Shown piece after piece: positions 23,755 to 31,645 of a DNA stretch of 39,660 nt (position 1 is its first letter; every line of letters begins with the position of its first letter). Source of the stretch: an uncultured Lachnospiraceae bacterium (GTDB lineage: Bacteria; Bacillota; Clostridia; Lachnospirales; Lachnospiraceae); the NCBI GenBank assembly GCA_910586025.1, contig CAJUIO010000023.1, forward strand, positions 1-39,660. The letters run 5' to 3'. Position numbers and translations under genes: made by a program. The notes below the pieces were generated by a model. It saw nothing but the letters and a program-made list of their open reading frames with translations, was not told where the DNA came from and searched no databases.

Positions 23755-26163
23755 ATGAAACTGAAAACAACAAAGAGACTGCTTGCCGTTCTTCTTGCAG
23801 GTGTCATGGTTGCAGGTACTCTGGCAGGCTGCGGCGGCTCAGGCGATACCGGCAGCGAAACAACCGGTGAAGAGCAGACGCAGGAGCCTGCCGAGCAGGA
23901 AGAGGCTGCAGATCCTGAAGCGGATGCACAGGAGGAGCAGGAGCCTGCCGGGGAGAGTGCGGCGAATGAGGACACGCCCCTTGTCATCGCAAATGATGCC
24001 GTGAGCGAGAAGTTCAGCCCGTTCTTCGGAGAATCCGTGCCGGATCGGCACGTGTGGCTTCCCACCACGGTTTCCCTGCTTGACATTGACCGTAAGGGTG
24101 AGATCGTCTATAAGGGAATCGAGGGCGAGACAAGAGAGTATAACGGAACCGAGTATACCTACACGGGAATCGCTGACTGCGAGGTGACGGAGAATGAAGA
24201 CGGTACGGTATACTATGACTTTACCATCCGTGATGATGTGAAGTTCTCTGACGGAGAGCCCCTGACTATTGACGACGTTATCTTTTCCTATTATGTATAT
24301 CTGGATCCGTCCTATGACGGAACCACATCCCTGTACGCTCTGCCCATCGAGGGACTTGAGGAGTACAGAAGCGGTTCTTCCGTTCTGTATGATCTGATGC
24401 TCCAGAAGGGCGCGGACAACACGGATTTCGCTTTCTACACAGAGGAGGATCAGAAGAAATTCTTCGAGACAGACCTTCCGGCAGCCGGCGAGGCTTTCGC
24501 AAAGAGCATCTGCGATTACTGCACCGCTGCAGGCTATGTGGAAGAGGGGCTTGACGAGGTTTCCAACGGTATGGTGAACTGGGGCTTCGCAACTCTCAAT
24601 GAGGACGGATCCGTTACCGGTAATGCGACAGGCACCACCTGGACGGCGGACAGCGCACCTACTCTTGCAGATTACTTTAACGAAATGCTGGAGCAGTACG
24701 AGTTTGATTATCAGGCTCTGTCCGATGCGGAGGCGGCTGATTCCGCATTGTTCGCATTCCTGGACGACAGCTACAAGGTAACAGTAGAGACCGGCGATTC
24801 CGTGGACTATGTCAGCGGCGTTCAGAAGACCGGCGACAATTCCTTGCGCGTGGTTCTCACAGAGATCAGTGCACCGGCTATTTACACTCTGCCTGTATAT
24901 GTGTCTCCTCTTCACTACTATGGAGATCCCGCACAGTATGATTATGACGCTCACAAGTTTGGTTTCCCCAAGGGCGACCTTTCCAGCGTGAGAGACAAGA
25001 CCACGGCTCCTCTTGGCGCAGGCCCTTACAAGTTTGTAAGCTATGAGAACAAAGTGGTATACATGGAAGCAAATGAGAATTTTTATAAGGGAGCGCCTGC
25101 TACCAAGTATCTGCAGTGGAAGACCACATCAGAGTCTGATAAGCTTCCCGGTGTTATTCAGGGAACCACGGATATTTCAGAGCCCTCCATCTCCAAGGAT
25201 GTTATGGCTCAGATCAAGGGCGAGAACAGCAACGGCGAGCTGACCGGTGACAAGCTGGCGGTTGACCTTGTGGACTATCAGGGATACGGTTATATCGGAA
25301 TGAATTCCCAGCTCATGAAGGTTGGCGATGATCCGGCAAGCGAGGAATCCAAGAACTTCAGAAAAGCGATTGCGACAGTTATTTCCGTATACCGCGACGT
25401 GGTAATTGATTCCTATTACGGCGAAGCGGCTTCCGTGATCAACTACCCGATCTCCAACACCAACTGGGCGGCTCCTCAGAAGTCCGATCCGGATTACAAG
25501 GTGGCGTTCTCCGTGGATGTTGACGGAAACGATATTTACACAGACGGAATGAGTGATGATGAGAAATATGCGGCAGCTCTTGAGGCGGCTCTCGGCTTCT
25601 TCGAGGCAGCGGGCTATACCGTGGAGGACGGTAAGCTCACAGCGGCTCCCGCAGGCGGAAGACTTGACTGCACCATGACGATTCCTGCGGACGGCAGCGG
25701 AGACCACCCTTCCTTCGGTATCGTGACAGGGGCTTCCGAAGCGCTCAAGACCATTGGATTTGACATGGTGATCAATGACCTTTCCGATTCTTCCATCCTT
25801 TGGGACGGCATCAACGGTGGTACGATTGATATCTGGTGTGCAGCATGGTCTACCACACCTGACCCGGATATGTTCCAGATTTATCACAGTGACGGCGGAA
25901 GCGCCAAGAACTACAGGATCTATCAGGAGGATCTGGATCAGCTTGTAATGGATGGACGTACCAGCACTGACCAGACTTATCGTAAGGCTGTTTACAAGGA
26001 AGCCCTCGATTATGTTGTGGACTATGCAGTAGAAATCCCTGTTTACCAGCGTCAGGAATGCGCCGTATACAGTGCGGAGCGTATTGATCTGGACACCACG
26101 GTAAAGGATGCAACCTCCTTCTATACTTATATTGCCGAGCTTGAGAAGATCGCAATGAAATAG
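23755..26163 (+). CDS. Peptide-type ABC transporter substrate-binding lipoprotein (SBP family 5), enlarged
   Basis: 802 residues against about 520-600 for usual DppA/OppA proteins. Residues 1-25 form a lipoprotein signal with lipobox LAGC; C26 is the lipidated residue. An acidic, Q/E/P-rich spacer (about 30-72) would hold the protein off the membrane. Family 5 features follow: VYYDFTIRDDVKFSDGEPLTIDDVIFSYY and GAGPYKFVSY. About 150 extra residues (roughly 203-352) sit between these blocks. It captures a peptide or similar ligand for the BCDF proteins encoded next. AAGGAGG precedes the ATG. A strong stem-loop follows the stop. Confidence 0.93.
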   Translation: MKLKTTKRLLAVLLAGVMVAGTLAGCGGSGDTGSETTGEEQTQEPAEQEEAADPEADAQEEQEPAGESAANEDTPLVIANDAVSEKFSPFFGESVPDRHVWLPTTVSLLDIDRKGEIVYKGIEGETREYNGTEYTYTGIADCEVTENEDGTVYYDFTIRDDVKFSDGEPLTIDDVIFSYYVYLDPSYDGTTSLYALPIEGLEEYRSGSSVLYDLMLQKGADNTDFAFYTEEDQKKFFETDLPAAGEAFAKSICDYCTAAGYVEEGLDEVSNGMVNWGFATLNEDGSVTGNATGTTWTADSAPTLADYFNEMLEQYEFDYQALSDAEAADSALFAFLDDSYKVTVETGDSVDYVSGVQKTGDNSLRVVLTEISAPAIYTLPVYVSPLHYYGDPAQYDYDAHKFGFPKGDLSSVRDKTTAPLGAGPYKFVSYENKVVYMEANENFYKGAPATKYLQWKTTSESDKLPGVIQGTTDISEPSISKDVMAQIKGENSNGELTGDKLAVDLVDYQGYGYIGMNSQLMKVGDDPASEESKNFRKAIATVISVYRDVVIDSYYGEAASVINYPISNTNWAAPQKSDPDYKVAFSVDVDGNDIYTDGMSDDEKYAAALEAALGFFEAAGYTVEDGKLTAAPAGGRLDCTMTIPADGSGDHPSFGIVTGASEALKTIGFDMVINDLSDSSILWDGINGGTIDIWCAAWSTTPDPDMFQIYHSDGGSAKNYRIYQEDLDQLVMDGRTSTDQTYRKAVYKEALDYVVDYAVEIPVYQRQECAVYSAERIDLDTTVKDATSFYTYIAELEKIAMK

Positions 26164-26175
26164 GAGTTAAGCAGG

Positions 26176-26207
26176 AATAAGAGGGGATAGAAATATCCCC
26201 TCTTATT
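26176..26207 (+). other. Stem-loop between binding protein and permease genes
   Basis: A 14-bp perfect stem (26176-26189 with 26194-26207; core AGAGGGGATA) with a GAAA tetraloop. The following sequence is GTTACAAAA, a poor T run, so partial termination or 3'-end protection of the binding-protein mRNA is more likely than full termination. Confidence 0.75.
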
Positions 26208-26310
26208 GTTACAAAATAAGTGGAATGCGTTTGTTGCGGAGGCACTTCGCGAGAGAACGGTCAGCCTTTGGCGAAATGCCTTCGACAGGCAGTGATAAGG
26301 AGGAAAGCGA

Positions 26311-27297
26311 ATGAAAAAATTTTTGATCAGAAGAATATTGATTTCCATGATCCTTCTGGTTTTTGTGTCTATGATTATTTACGGTATCATGCGCTGCATG
26401 CCGGCTTCCTTTGTGGAGACGAAGGCCATGCAGCTGGCCGAGAAGCCGGGAGCCAAGAGCTACGAGGAATGGCTGGAACAGCTGAACGCATCTTACGGTC
26501 TGGATACCGGTATCATACAGGGGTATTTTACCTGGGCATCCAAGGCGGTGAGGGGACAGTTCGGAGATTCCTGGAATTTTAGCCAACCGGTGCTTCAGAA
26601 ATTTTCCAGTGTGATCTGGTATTCCTTTGCGCTCAGCCTTGCAGCCTTTATTCTGGAAATTATCATAGCGATTCCGGCAGGTGTGGCGGCTGCGAGGAAG
26701 CAGTATTCCATGACAGATTATTCGATTACGGTGTTTGCACTCATAGGAATTTCCCTCCCCAGCTTTTTCTTTGCGACGATCCTGAAATGGATATTTGCCG
26801 TGAAGCTGAACTGGCTGGATCTTTATGGGATCGTAGGCCGTATGCATCAGCAGCTGAGCCCGGTGGGGCAGATGCTTGACATGGCCCAGCACATGATTAT
26901 GCCGGTAATCACGCTTACCATTGTGAGTGTGGGGTCGTTGATGCGATATACCCGTACGAATATGCTGGAGGTGCTGAATTCGGACTATATCCGGACGGCC
27001 CGGGCGAAGGGGCTTCCGGAGAACAGGGTGATCAACCGACATGCCTTCCGTAATATTCTCATCCCCATTATCACTCTGCTGGGAGGCACTCTCCCCAGCC
27101 TGTTCGGAGGTGCGATGATCACGGAGACATTATTCCAGATTCCGGGAATCGGCTATACCTCCTACCAGTGTATCGTGGCGGGAGACATTCCCTTCGTCAT
27201 GTTTTACATGCTGTTCAGCGCGGTCCTGATTCTGGTCGGCAATCTGATCGCGGATATCCTGTATGCGGTGGTTGACCCCCGTGTCAGAGTAAACTAG
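26311..27297 (+). CDS. Opp/Dpp-type ABC permease, B subunit
   Basis: A 328-residue inner-membrane protein with six helices. MKKFLIRRILISMILLVFVSMIIYGIMR is the usual first helix of DppB/OppB permeases. The EAA loop that docks the ATPase is near TNMLEVLNSDYIRTARAKGLPENRVINRHAFRN. The end, IADILYAVVDPRVRVN, is the family's C-terminal signature. Length is near normal (about 310-330). AAGGAGG lies just before the ATG. It partners the C-type permease encoded 14 bp downstream. Confidence 0.95.
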   Translation: MKKFLIRRILISMILLVFVSMIIYGIMRCMPASFVETKAMQLAEKPGAKSYEEWLEQLNASYGLDTGIIQGYFTWASKAVRGQFGDSWNFSQPVLQKFSSVIWYSFALSLAAFILEIIIAIPAGVAAARKQYSMTDYSITVFALIGISLPSFFFATILKWIFAVKLNWLDLYGIVGRMHQQLSPVGQMLDMAQHMIMPVITLTIVSVGSLMRYTRTNMLEVLNSDYIRTARAKGLPENRVINRHAFRNILIPIITLLGGTLPSLFGGAMITETLFQIPGIGYTSYQCIVAGDIPFVMFYMLFSAVLILVGNLIADILYAVVDPRVRVN

Positions 27298-27311
27298 AAA
27301 GGAGAGAGGAC

Positions 27312-28991
27312 ATGGCTAACGAAGAAAATACAAATGTGGAAGAGTTAAAGCTGGACGATGCCAGGCGCGTCAAGGTGCTTTCTCCCGGAATGCTGGTGGC
27401 GAAGCGTTTTTTCCGAAACCGTCTTGCGATCATCGGTATGGTAATTATTATCATTATGTTCCTGTTTTCCTTTCTGGGAGGCGCTCTCATTCCTTATTCC
27501 CAGAGCCAGGTGTTCTACCGGACAGAGGAGATGAAGAAGGATTATGCGGGGGCGACTTATATCAATGATTATCTGCTTTACGAGGATAAGGATGCAGAGA
27601 TTCCAAGTGATCTGTATTCCAAATCCATTCTGGCAATCACTAAGAAGCAGGCGGTGGTGGAGACCAGGGGCGGCGGATCTCTTGCCTTGCGGCCTCTTGC
27701 CGGGGATTCCTATATTATCTACAGTGCGGAGGAGATCAAGAATCCCAGGGCCATGAAGTCCCAGGAGCGCAAAGATGCCGCTGCGGAATCGGATAACTAT
27801 TTCGAATATGATGATGTTTCGTATATTTTTGATGATGCCACGGGAAAGGAGCTGCTCTATCGGGTTTCCGAGATGGCGGTCATCTGTAAGCTCTCCTTTA
27901 CGCCCTTTTCGGAGGAAACAAAGCTTGGCTACGATTTCTATAAGGGCGCGCTGCTTGCCATGAGCGAGGATGACAAGAAGTTTGAGTTCGACGGAGCGTC
28001 CTACACCATCCAGCAGGACGGGGAAGCCACAGCCATGGTGCTGGCGGAGGACGGTTCCGACTATGTGTATATCTCAAACATGAATATGAACAGCGTGATA
28101 GGAGGCGTGTTCCTGACTCCCGACTTCAAGGAGACTGCGGCCCTTGCCATTGAGGAGGGGAAAGAATCCTTTGAGTACACGAATGCGGATGGAGAGACGG
28201 ACACCTACCTTCTCTCGGAAAAGAGCGGACAGCATCTGATCGCCCGCAATCAGGAGACCCGGGTGATTGATACCTATGCCAGCCCCTCTAAAGAGCATGT
28301 CATGGGAACGGACGCAAACGGCATGGATCTTCTGGCGCGTCTGATGTACGGCGGTCGTATTTCCCTGATGATCGGCTTCGTGGTGGTATTTATTGAGATG
28401 CTGCTTGGCGTGATCGTGGGCGGTATCTCCGGTTATTTCGGCGGATGGGTGGACAATGTGCTGATGCGTCTGGTGGACGTGATTTACTGTATTCCCTCCA
28501 TGCCATTGTACCTGATTCTCGGTTCCATCATGGATCACTACAGGGCAACTCCCACGGTTCGTATTTATATGCTGTGTGTTATCATGGGCAGTATCGGCTG
28601 GGTGGGAATCGCCCGCATCGTGAGGGGACAGATCCTCTCGTTGCGCGAGCAGGAGTTTATGGTGGCGGCGGAGGCCACGGGCGTACGCGTGAGCCGCAGG
28701 ATCTTCCGGCATCTGGTTCCCAATGTGGTGCCTCAGCTCATCGTGTTTGCCACCATGGATCTTGGTGCCGTGATTCTGGCGGAGGCGACATTGAGCTTCC
28801 TGGGACTTGGAATCAAGTATCCGGCGGCTTCCTGGGGAAGTATCATCAATGCGGTAAACGATTCCTATGTAATGACAAATTTCCTGTTTGTGTGGGTGCC
28901 GGCGGGTATTCTGATTCTTCTGACGGTGCTTGCATTCAACTTTATTGGCGACGGTCTGCGCGATGCGTTTGACCCGAAAATGAAACGGTAG
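27312..28991 (+). CDS. Opp/Dpp-type ABC permease, C subunit, with large extracytoplasmic insert
   Basis: 559 residues against about 300 for standard DppC/OppC. An N-terminal OppC_N-like region with one helix (about 38-60) is normal. The canonical core resumes at HVMGTDANGMDLLARLMYGGRISL (329 on) with five helices, the EAA loop (EFMVAAEATGVRVSRRIFRHLVPN) and the ending GDGLRDAFDPK. Between them, residues about 66-325 are extra. By topology this part faces outside. It holds repeated beta-rich units with FEYDDVSYIF, FEFDGASYTI and FEYTNADGETD. The insert is in frame and free of stops, so this is a genuine enlargement. GGAGAGAGG precedes the ATG. Confidence 0.95.
   Translation: MANEENTNVEELKLDDARRVKVLSPGMLVAKRFFRNRLAIIGMVIIIIMFLFSFLGGALIPYSQSQVFYRTEEMKKDYAGATYINDYLLYEDKDAEIPSDLYSKSILAITKKQAVVETRGGGSLALRPLAGDSYIIYSAEEIKNPRAMKSQERKDAAAESDNYFEYDDVSYIFDDATGKELLYRVSEMAVICKLSFTPFSEETKLGYDFYKGALLAMSEDDKKFEFDGASYTIQQDGEATAMVLAEDGSDYVYISNMNMNSVIGGVFLTPDFKETAALAIEEGKESFEYTNADGETDTYLLSEKSGQHLIARNQETRVIDTYASPSKEHVMGTDANGMDLLARLMYGGRISLMIGFVVVFIEMLLGVIVGGISGYFGGWVDNVLMRLVDVIYCIPSMPLYLILGSIMDHYRATPTVRIYMLCVIMGSIGWVGIARIVRGQILSLREQEFMVAAEATGVRVSRRIFRHLVPNVVPQLIVFATMDLGAVILAEATLSFLGLGIKYPAASWGSIINAVNDSYVMTNFLFVWVPAGILILLTVLAFNFIGDGLRDAFDPKMKR
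27621..28247 (+). repeat. Degenerate protein repeats inside the C-subunit insert
   Basis: Residues about 104-312 appear to hold four related units. Each has an A/L-rich helix-like stretch, then F-E-Y/F and a hydrophobic strand. The most similar pair starts at DFYKGALLAMSEDDKKFEF (208 on) and DFKETAALAIEEGKESFEY (271 on). FE pairs fall at residues 164, 224 and 287, a period of about 60-63. The first unit is weakest. Confidence 0.5.
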
Positions 28992-29000
28992 GTGATACGG

Positions 29001-30149
29001 ATGGCGATGGGCGAGAAGAAAAAGAGTTCAAATTATATATCGGCAAAGGAATCCCGGCAGATTTCCAGAAATAACCGAAGGATCACCAAAGAAATAGAGA
29101 AAAAGAGAAACCGGAAGAATATACCGGAATCCGAATATATCACGCAGATGAAGAATCCGGACAACTGTGTGGAGTTTGACAATGTGCACACCTACTTTTT
29201 CACGGATATCGGAACGGTAAAGGCGGTAAACGGCGTTTCCTTCGAGGTTCCCCAGGGCAAGACGGTGGGGATCGTGGGAGAGTCGGGCTGCGGCAAGTCC
29301 GTGACCAGCCTTTCCCTGATGCAGCTGGTACAGAGGCCCTCAGGACAGACCGTGGAGGGAGAGATCCGGTTTAATTCCGGAGAAAAGGTATACAATGTGG
29401 TCAACACGCCGACATCCGTGATGCAGCAGCTGCGGGGAAACTATATGTCCATGATTTTTCAGGAGCCCATGACCTCCCTGAACCCGGTATTCCGGATCGG
29501 GGAACAGGTGGATGAGATCATCACGCTGCACAACCCGCAGATGACGAAGGAGCAGGTGAAGGCCCGGACGCTGGAAATGCTGGATGTGATCGGGATTGCA
29601 AACAAGGAGGGCGTGTATCGGATGTACCCGCATGAGCTGTCCGGCGGTATGAGGCAGCGTATCATGATCGCAATGGCTCTTGCCTGCAATCCCAGGCTGA
29701 TTATCGCGGACGAGCCGACGACGGCCCTGGACGTGACCATCCAGGCCCAGGTGCTGGATCTTCTGCGCCACCTGAAGGAGAAGATCAACAGCTCCATCAT
29801 GCTGATCACACACGACCTCGGCGTGGTGGCCGAGATGGCGGATTATGTTGTGGTTATGTATGCGGGGCGCGTGATCGAGAAAGGAACAGCAAGAGAAATA
29901 TTCAAGGATCCCAGACATCCTTATACGATAGGGCTTATGAACTCCAAGCCGGTGGTTGGAAAGCATATCGACAGGCTCTACAGTATTCCGGGCAGCGTGC
30001 CCAACCCGGTGGATATGCCAAACTACTGCTACTTTAAGGATCGCTGCGAGATGTGTGTGGAGGGATGCCAGGGAGAATATCCCTCTGTGTATCAGATCAC
30101 TCCCACCCATTCTGTAAGCTGTTACCGTCGGAAGGAGGCACAAGAATGA
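29001..30149 (+). CDS. Opp/Dpp-type ABC ATP-binding protein, D subunit, with basic N-terminal extension
   Basis: 382 residues. Residues 1-50 are an unusual lysine/arginine-rich extension (KESRQISRNNRRITKEIEKK). The ATPase domain has Walker A GESGCGKS (93-100), signature LSGGMRQR, Walker B LIIADEPTTALDV and the switch histidine in LITHDLG. A C-terminal oligopeptide_C region has Cys residues in CYFKDRCEMCVEGC, which in related DppD proteins bind a 4Fe-4S cluster. ATG 29001 has AGGTGAT upstream; GTG 28992 is the alternative. The 3' end overlaps the F-subunit gene by 4 bp. Confidence 0.95.
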   Translation: MAMGEKKKSSNYISAKESRQISRNNRRITKEIEKKRNRKNIPESEYITQMKNPDNCVEFDNVHTYFFTDIGTVKAVNGVSFEVPQGKTVGIVGESGCGKSVTSLSLMQLVQRPSGQTVEGEIRFNSGEKVYNVVNTPTSVMQQLRGNYMSMIFQEPMTSLNPVFRIGEQVDEIITLHNPQMTKEQVKARTLEMLDVIGIANKEGVYRMYPHELSGGMRQRIMIAMALACNPRLIIADEPTTALDVTIQAQVLDLLRHLKEKINSSIMLITHDLGVVAEMADYVVVMYAGRVIEKGTAREIFKDPRHPYTIGLMNSKPVVGKHIDRLYSIPGSVPNPVDMPNYCYFKDRCEMCVEGCQGEYPSVYQITPTHSVSCYRRKEAQE

Positions 30150-31132
30150 ATCAGACAGAAAAAGACAATATCCTGGAAGTGTCTCACTTAAAGAAGTATT
30201 TTCCCGTAAAGGGAGGAATGTTCGGCGGTGTCACGGGAAACGTGAAGGCGGTGGACGATGTGTCCTTTACCATAAAGAGAGGAACCACCATGGGGCTGGT
30301 GGGAGAGTCGGGCTGCGGCAAGTCCACCACGGGGCGGACGATCCTGCGCCTGATCGAGAAGACCGACGGAACGGTTCTCTTTAATGGGGAGGATGTAAAC
30401 AGCGCCAGCCGAAAGAGGCTCCGGGAGCTTCGGACCAAGATGCAGATCATCTTTCAGGATCCCTATTCTTCCCTCTCTCCAAGGCTTCCCATCGGTGAGA
30501 TCATCGGCGAGGCGGTGAGGGAGCACAACCTGGTTCCCAAGGATCAATATAACGATTATATCACACAGGTGATGCTTAACTGCGGCCTGCAGGAGTATCA
30601 CAAGGACCGGTATCCCCACGAGTTTTCCGGCGGCCAGCGGCAGCGTATCTGTATTGCCAGAGCCCTTGCCCTCAAACCGGAGTTTATCGTCTGTGACGAG
30701 CCGGTTTCCGCCCTGGACGTGTCAATACAGGCACAGATCATCAACCTGCTGAAAGATCTTCAGGAGAAGATGAATCTGACGTATCTGTTCATCTCCCACG
30801 ACCTTTCCGTGGTGGAGCATGTTTCGGATACCATCGGTGTCATGTATCTGGGCGGGCTGGTGGAGACAGGGAACACGGCCGATATCTTCAAAGAGCCGCT
30901 GCATCCCTACACGAAAGCGCTGTTCAGCGCAATTCCCATGCCGGATCCGGATGTGAAGATCAACCGGATCATTCTGGAAGGAGATATTCCCTCCCCGGCT
31001 AATCCGCCTTCGGGCTGTAAGTTCCACACCCGCTGCAAGGAGTGCATGGGCATCTGTAAGGAGCAGGAACCGGTGGCAAAGGATATGGGAAACGGACATA
31101 TGGTGAAATGTCATTTGTATGATGATAAATAA
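30146..31132 (+). CDS. Opp/Dpp-type ABC ATP-binding protein, F subunit
   Basis: 328 residues. Walker A is GESGCGKS (53-60), signature FSGGQRQR, Walker B FIVCDEPVSALDV and switch histidine FISHDLS. The Cys-rich C-terminus (CKFHTRCKECMGIC) resembles the oligopeptide_C Fe-S region. With the D subunit it forms the ATPase heterodimer of the importer. The ATG at 30146 overlaps the preceding stop, with AGGAGG 7 nt upstream. A terminator follows, which closes the five-gene SBP-B-C-D-F operon. Confidence 0.96.
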   Translation: MNQTEKDNILEVSHLKKYFPVKGGMFGGVTGNVKAVDDVSFTIKRGTTMGLVGESGCGKSTTGRTILRLIEKTDGTVLFNGEDVNSASRKRLRELRTKMQIIFQDPYSSLSPRLPIGEIIGEAVREHNLVPKDQYNDYITQVMLNCGLQEYHKDRYPHEFSGGQRQRICIARALALKPEFIVCDEPVSALDVSIQAQIINLLKDLQEKMNLTYLFISHDLSVVEHVSDTIGVMYLGGLVETGNTADIFKEPLHPYTKALFSAIPMPDPDVKINRIILEGDIPSPANPPSGCKFHTRCKECMGICKEQEPVAKDMGNGHMVKCHLYDDK

Positions 31133-31142
31133 GTGATAATGG

Positions 31143-31173
31143 AAAAGCACGGCCTGTGAGGGCTGTGCTTTTT
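31143..31173 (+). terminator. Terminator of the peptide-importer operon
   Basis: AAAAGCACGGCC (31143-31154) pairs with GGCTGTGCTTTT (31161-31172), one G-U pair, 6-nt loop, T run. Confidence 0.9.
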
Positions 31174-31233
31174 CAGGATTTTACAAAACCTGTTCTCCTG
31201 TGATGCTGTCAATCATTGCTCAGATTTTATCAC

Positions 31234-31262
31234 TTGACAGAATTTTTTAAATCGTCTATACT
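31234..31262 (+). promoter_or_regulatory. Promoter of the ABC-exporter operon
   Basis: Perfect TTGACA (31234-31239), 17-bp spacer, TATACT (31257-31262). It lies about 385 bp before the first exporter gene, leaving a very long leader. Confidence 0.88.
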
Positions 31263-31294
31263 GATTTTCAGAATAAAAGAAACGGAGGGGATGT

Positions 31295-31324
31295 ATGTTA
31301 AGCTTGGTGGAGAGGGAAAAATAA
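31295..31324 (+). CDS. Possible 9-codon leader peptide
   Basis: MLSLVEREK then TAA. GGAGG (31284-31288) lies 6 nt before the ATG at 31295. A second ATG at 31291 opens an overlapping 19-codon frame (MYVKLGGEGKIRQLNSCRG), but its RBS spacing is only 2 nt. Either would end just before or within the first leader hairpins. Coding status unproven. Confidence 0.35.
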   Translation: MLSLVEREK

Positions 31325-31424
31325 GACAACTGAACAGTTGCAGGGGATAGCCGGATAGAGCTATACCCATTTTCTGCCTTGTAAATGCTTATCATACACT
31401 TCTATTTTATTTTAGATTAATAGG

Positions 31425-31456
31425 AAGCATAGCCATGGATCAGGCTGTGCTTTTTT
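31425..31456 (+). terminator. Leader terminator T1
   Basis: AAGCATAGCC (31425-31434) pairs with GGCTGTGCTT (31443-31452), one G-U pair, 8-nt loop, then six T's (31451-31456). Confidence 0.8.
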
Positions 31457-31494
31457 ATGTAAGCCCGCACAGAGGAAGTAAGCCTCTGAAGCGG

Positions 31495-31530
31495 TGCACG
31501 GGTGGCGCATCGAAATTTGCTGCCTGTGCA
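31495..31530 (+). other. 12-bp helix in the exporter leader
   Basis: TGCACGGGTGGC (31495-31506) pairs fully with GCTGCCTGTGCA (31519-31530) when G-U pairs are allowed. The loop is 12 nt (GCATCGAAATTT). Confidence 0.65.
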
Positions 31531-31549
31531 GCGCGCGCCTTGCAGTTGG

Positions 31550-31611
31550 AACCAGCCACGGAAGCAGTATGCCTTTTACAGAGGGCAGAACAGGCAGTGG
31601 CTGGTTTTTTT
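31550..31611 (+). terminator. Leader terminator T2
   Basis: AACCAGCCAC (31550-31559) pairs perfectly with GTGGCTGGTT (31597-31606). The 37-nt loop contains a smaller TGCC/GGCA hairpin. Seven T's follow (31605-31611). It ends 34 bp before the exporter start codon. Confidence 0.8.
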
Positions 31612-31645
31612 ATGTACAAAAATCGGTAGAAGAAAAGGAGAATCT

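Larger units (their letters stand above)
31269..31645 (+). ncRNA. Structured leader RNA / attenuator of the ABC exporter
   Basis: About 375 nt separate the promoter from the first exporter gene. In order it holds: a strong RBS with tiny ORFs (31284-31324); a hairpin CAACT/AGTTG (31327-31340); a hairpin with GGG-ATAGC and GCTAT-CCC arms (31343-31368); terminator T1; a hairpin CAGAGG/CCTCTG (31470-31488); a 12-bp helix (31495-31506 with 31519-31530); and terminator T2. Two terminators ahead of the structural genes imply conditional read-through. It does not match a riboswitch class or T-box that I recognise. Ribosome-mediated attenuation, as known for bmrCD in Bacillus, is one model. Confidence 0.6.

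Noticed and set aside
31498..31515. CGGGTGGCGCATCG as a T-box sequence in the exporter leader
   Set aside because: It lacks the ACC core of the T-box motif and there is no Stem I; it is better explained as one arm of the 12-bp helix.
31435..31629. A 64-codon frame in the exporter leader (MDQAVLFYVSP...)
   Set aside because: Its codons run through both terminator hairpins, the RBS is poor and it overlaps structured RNA; treated as non-coding, though a leader peptide cannot be fully excluded.
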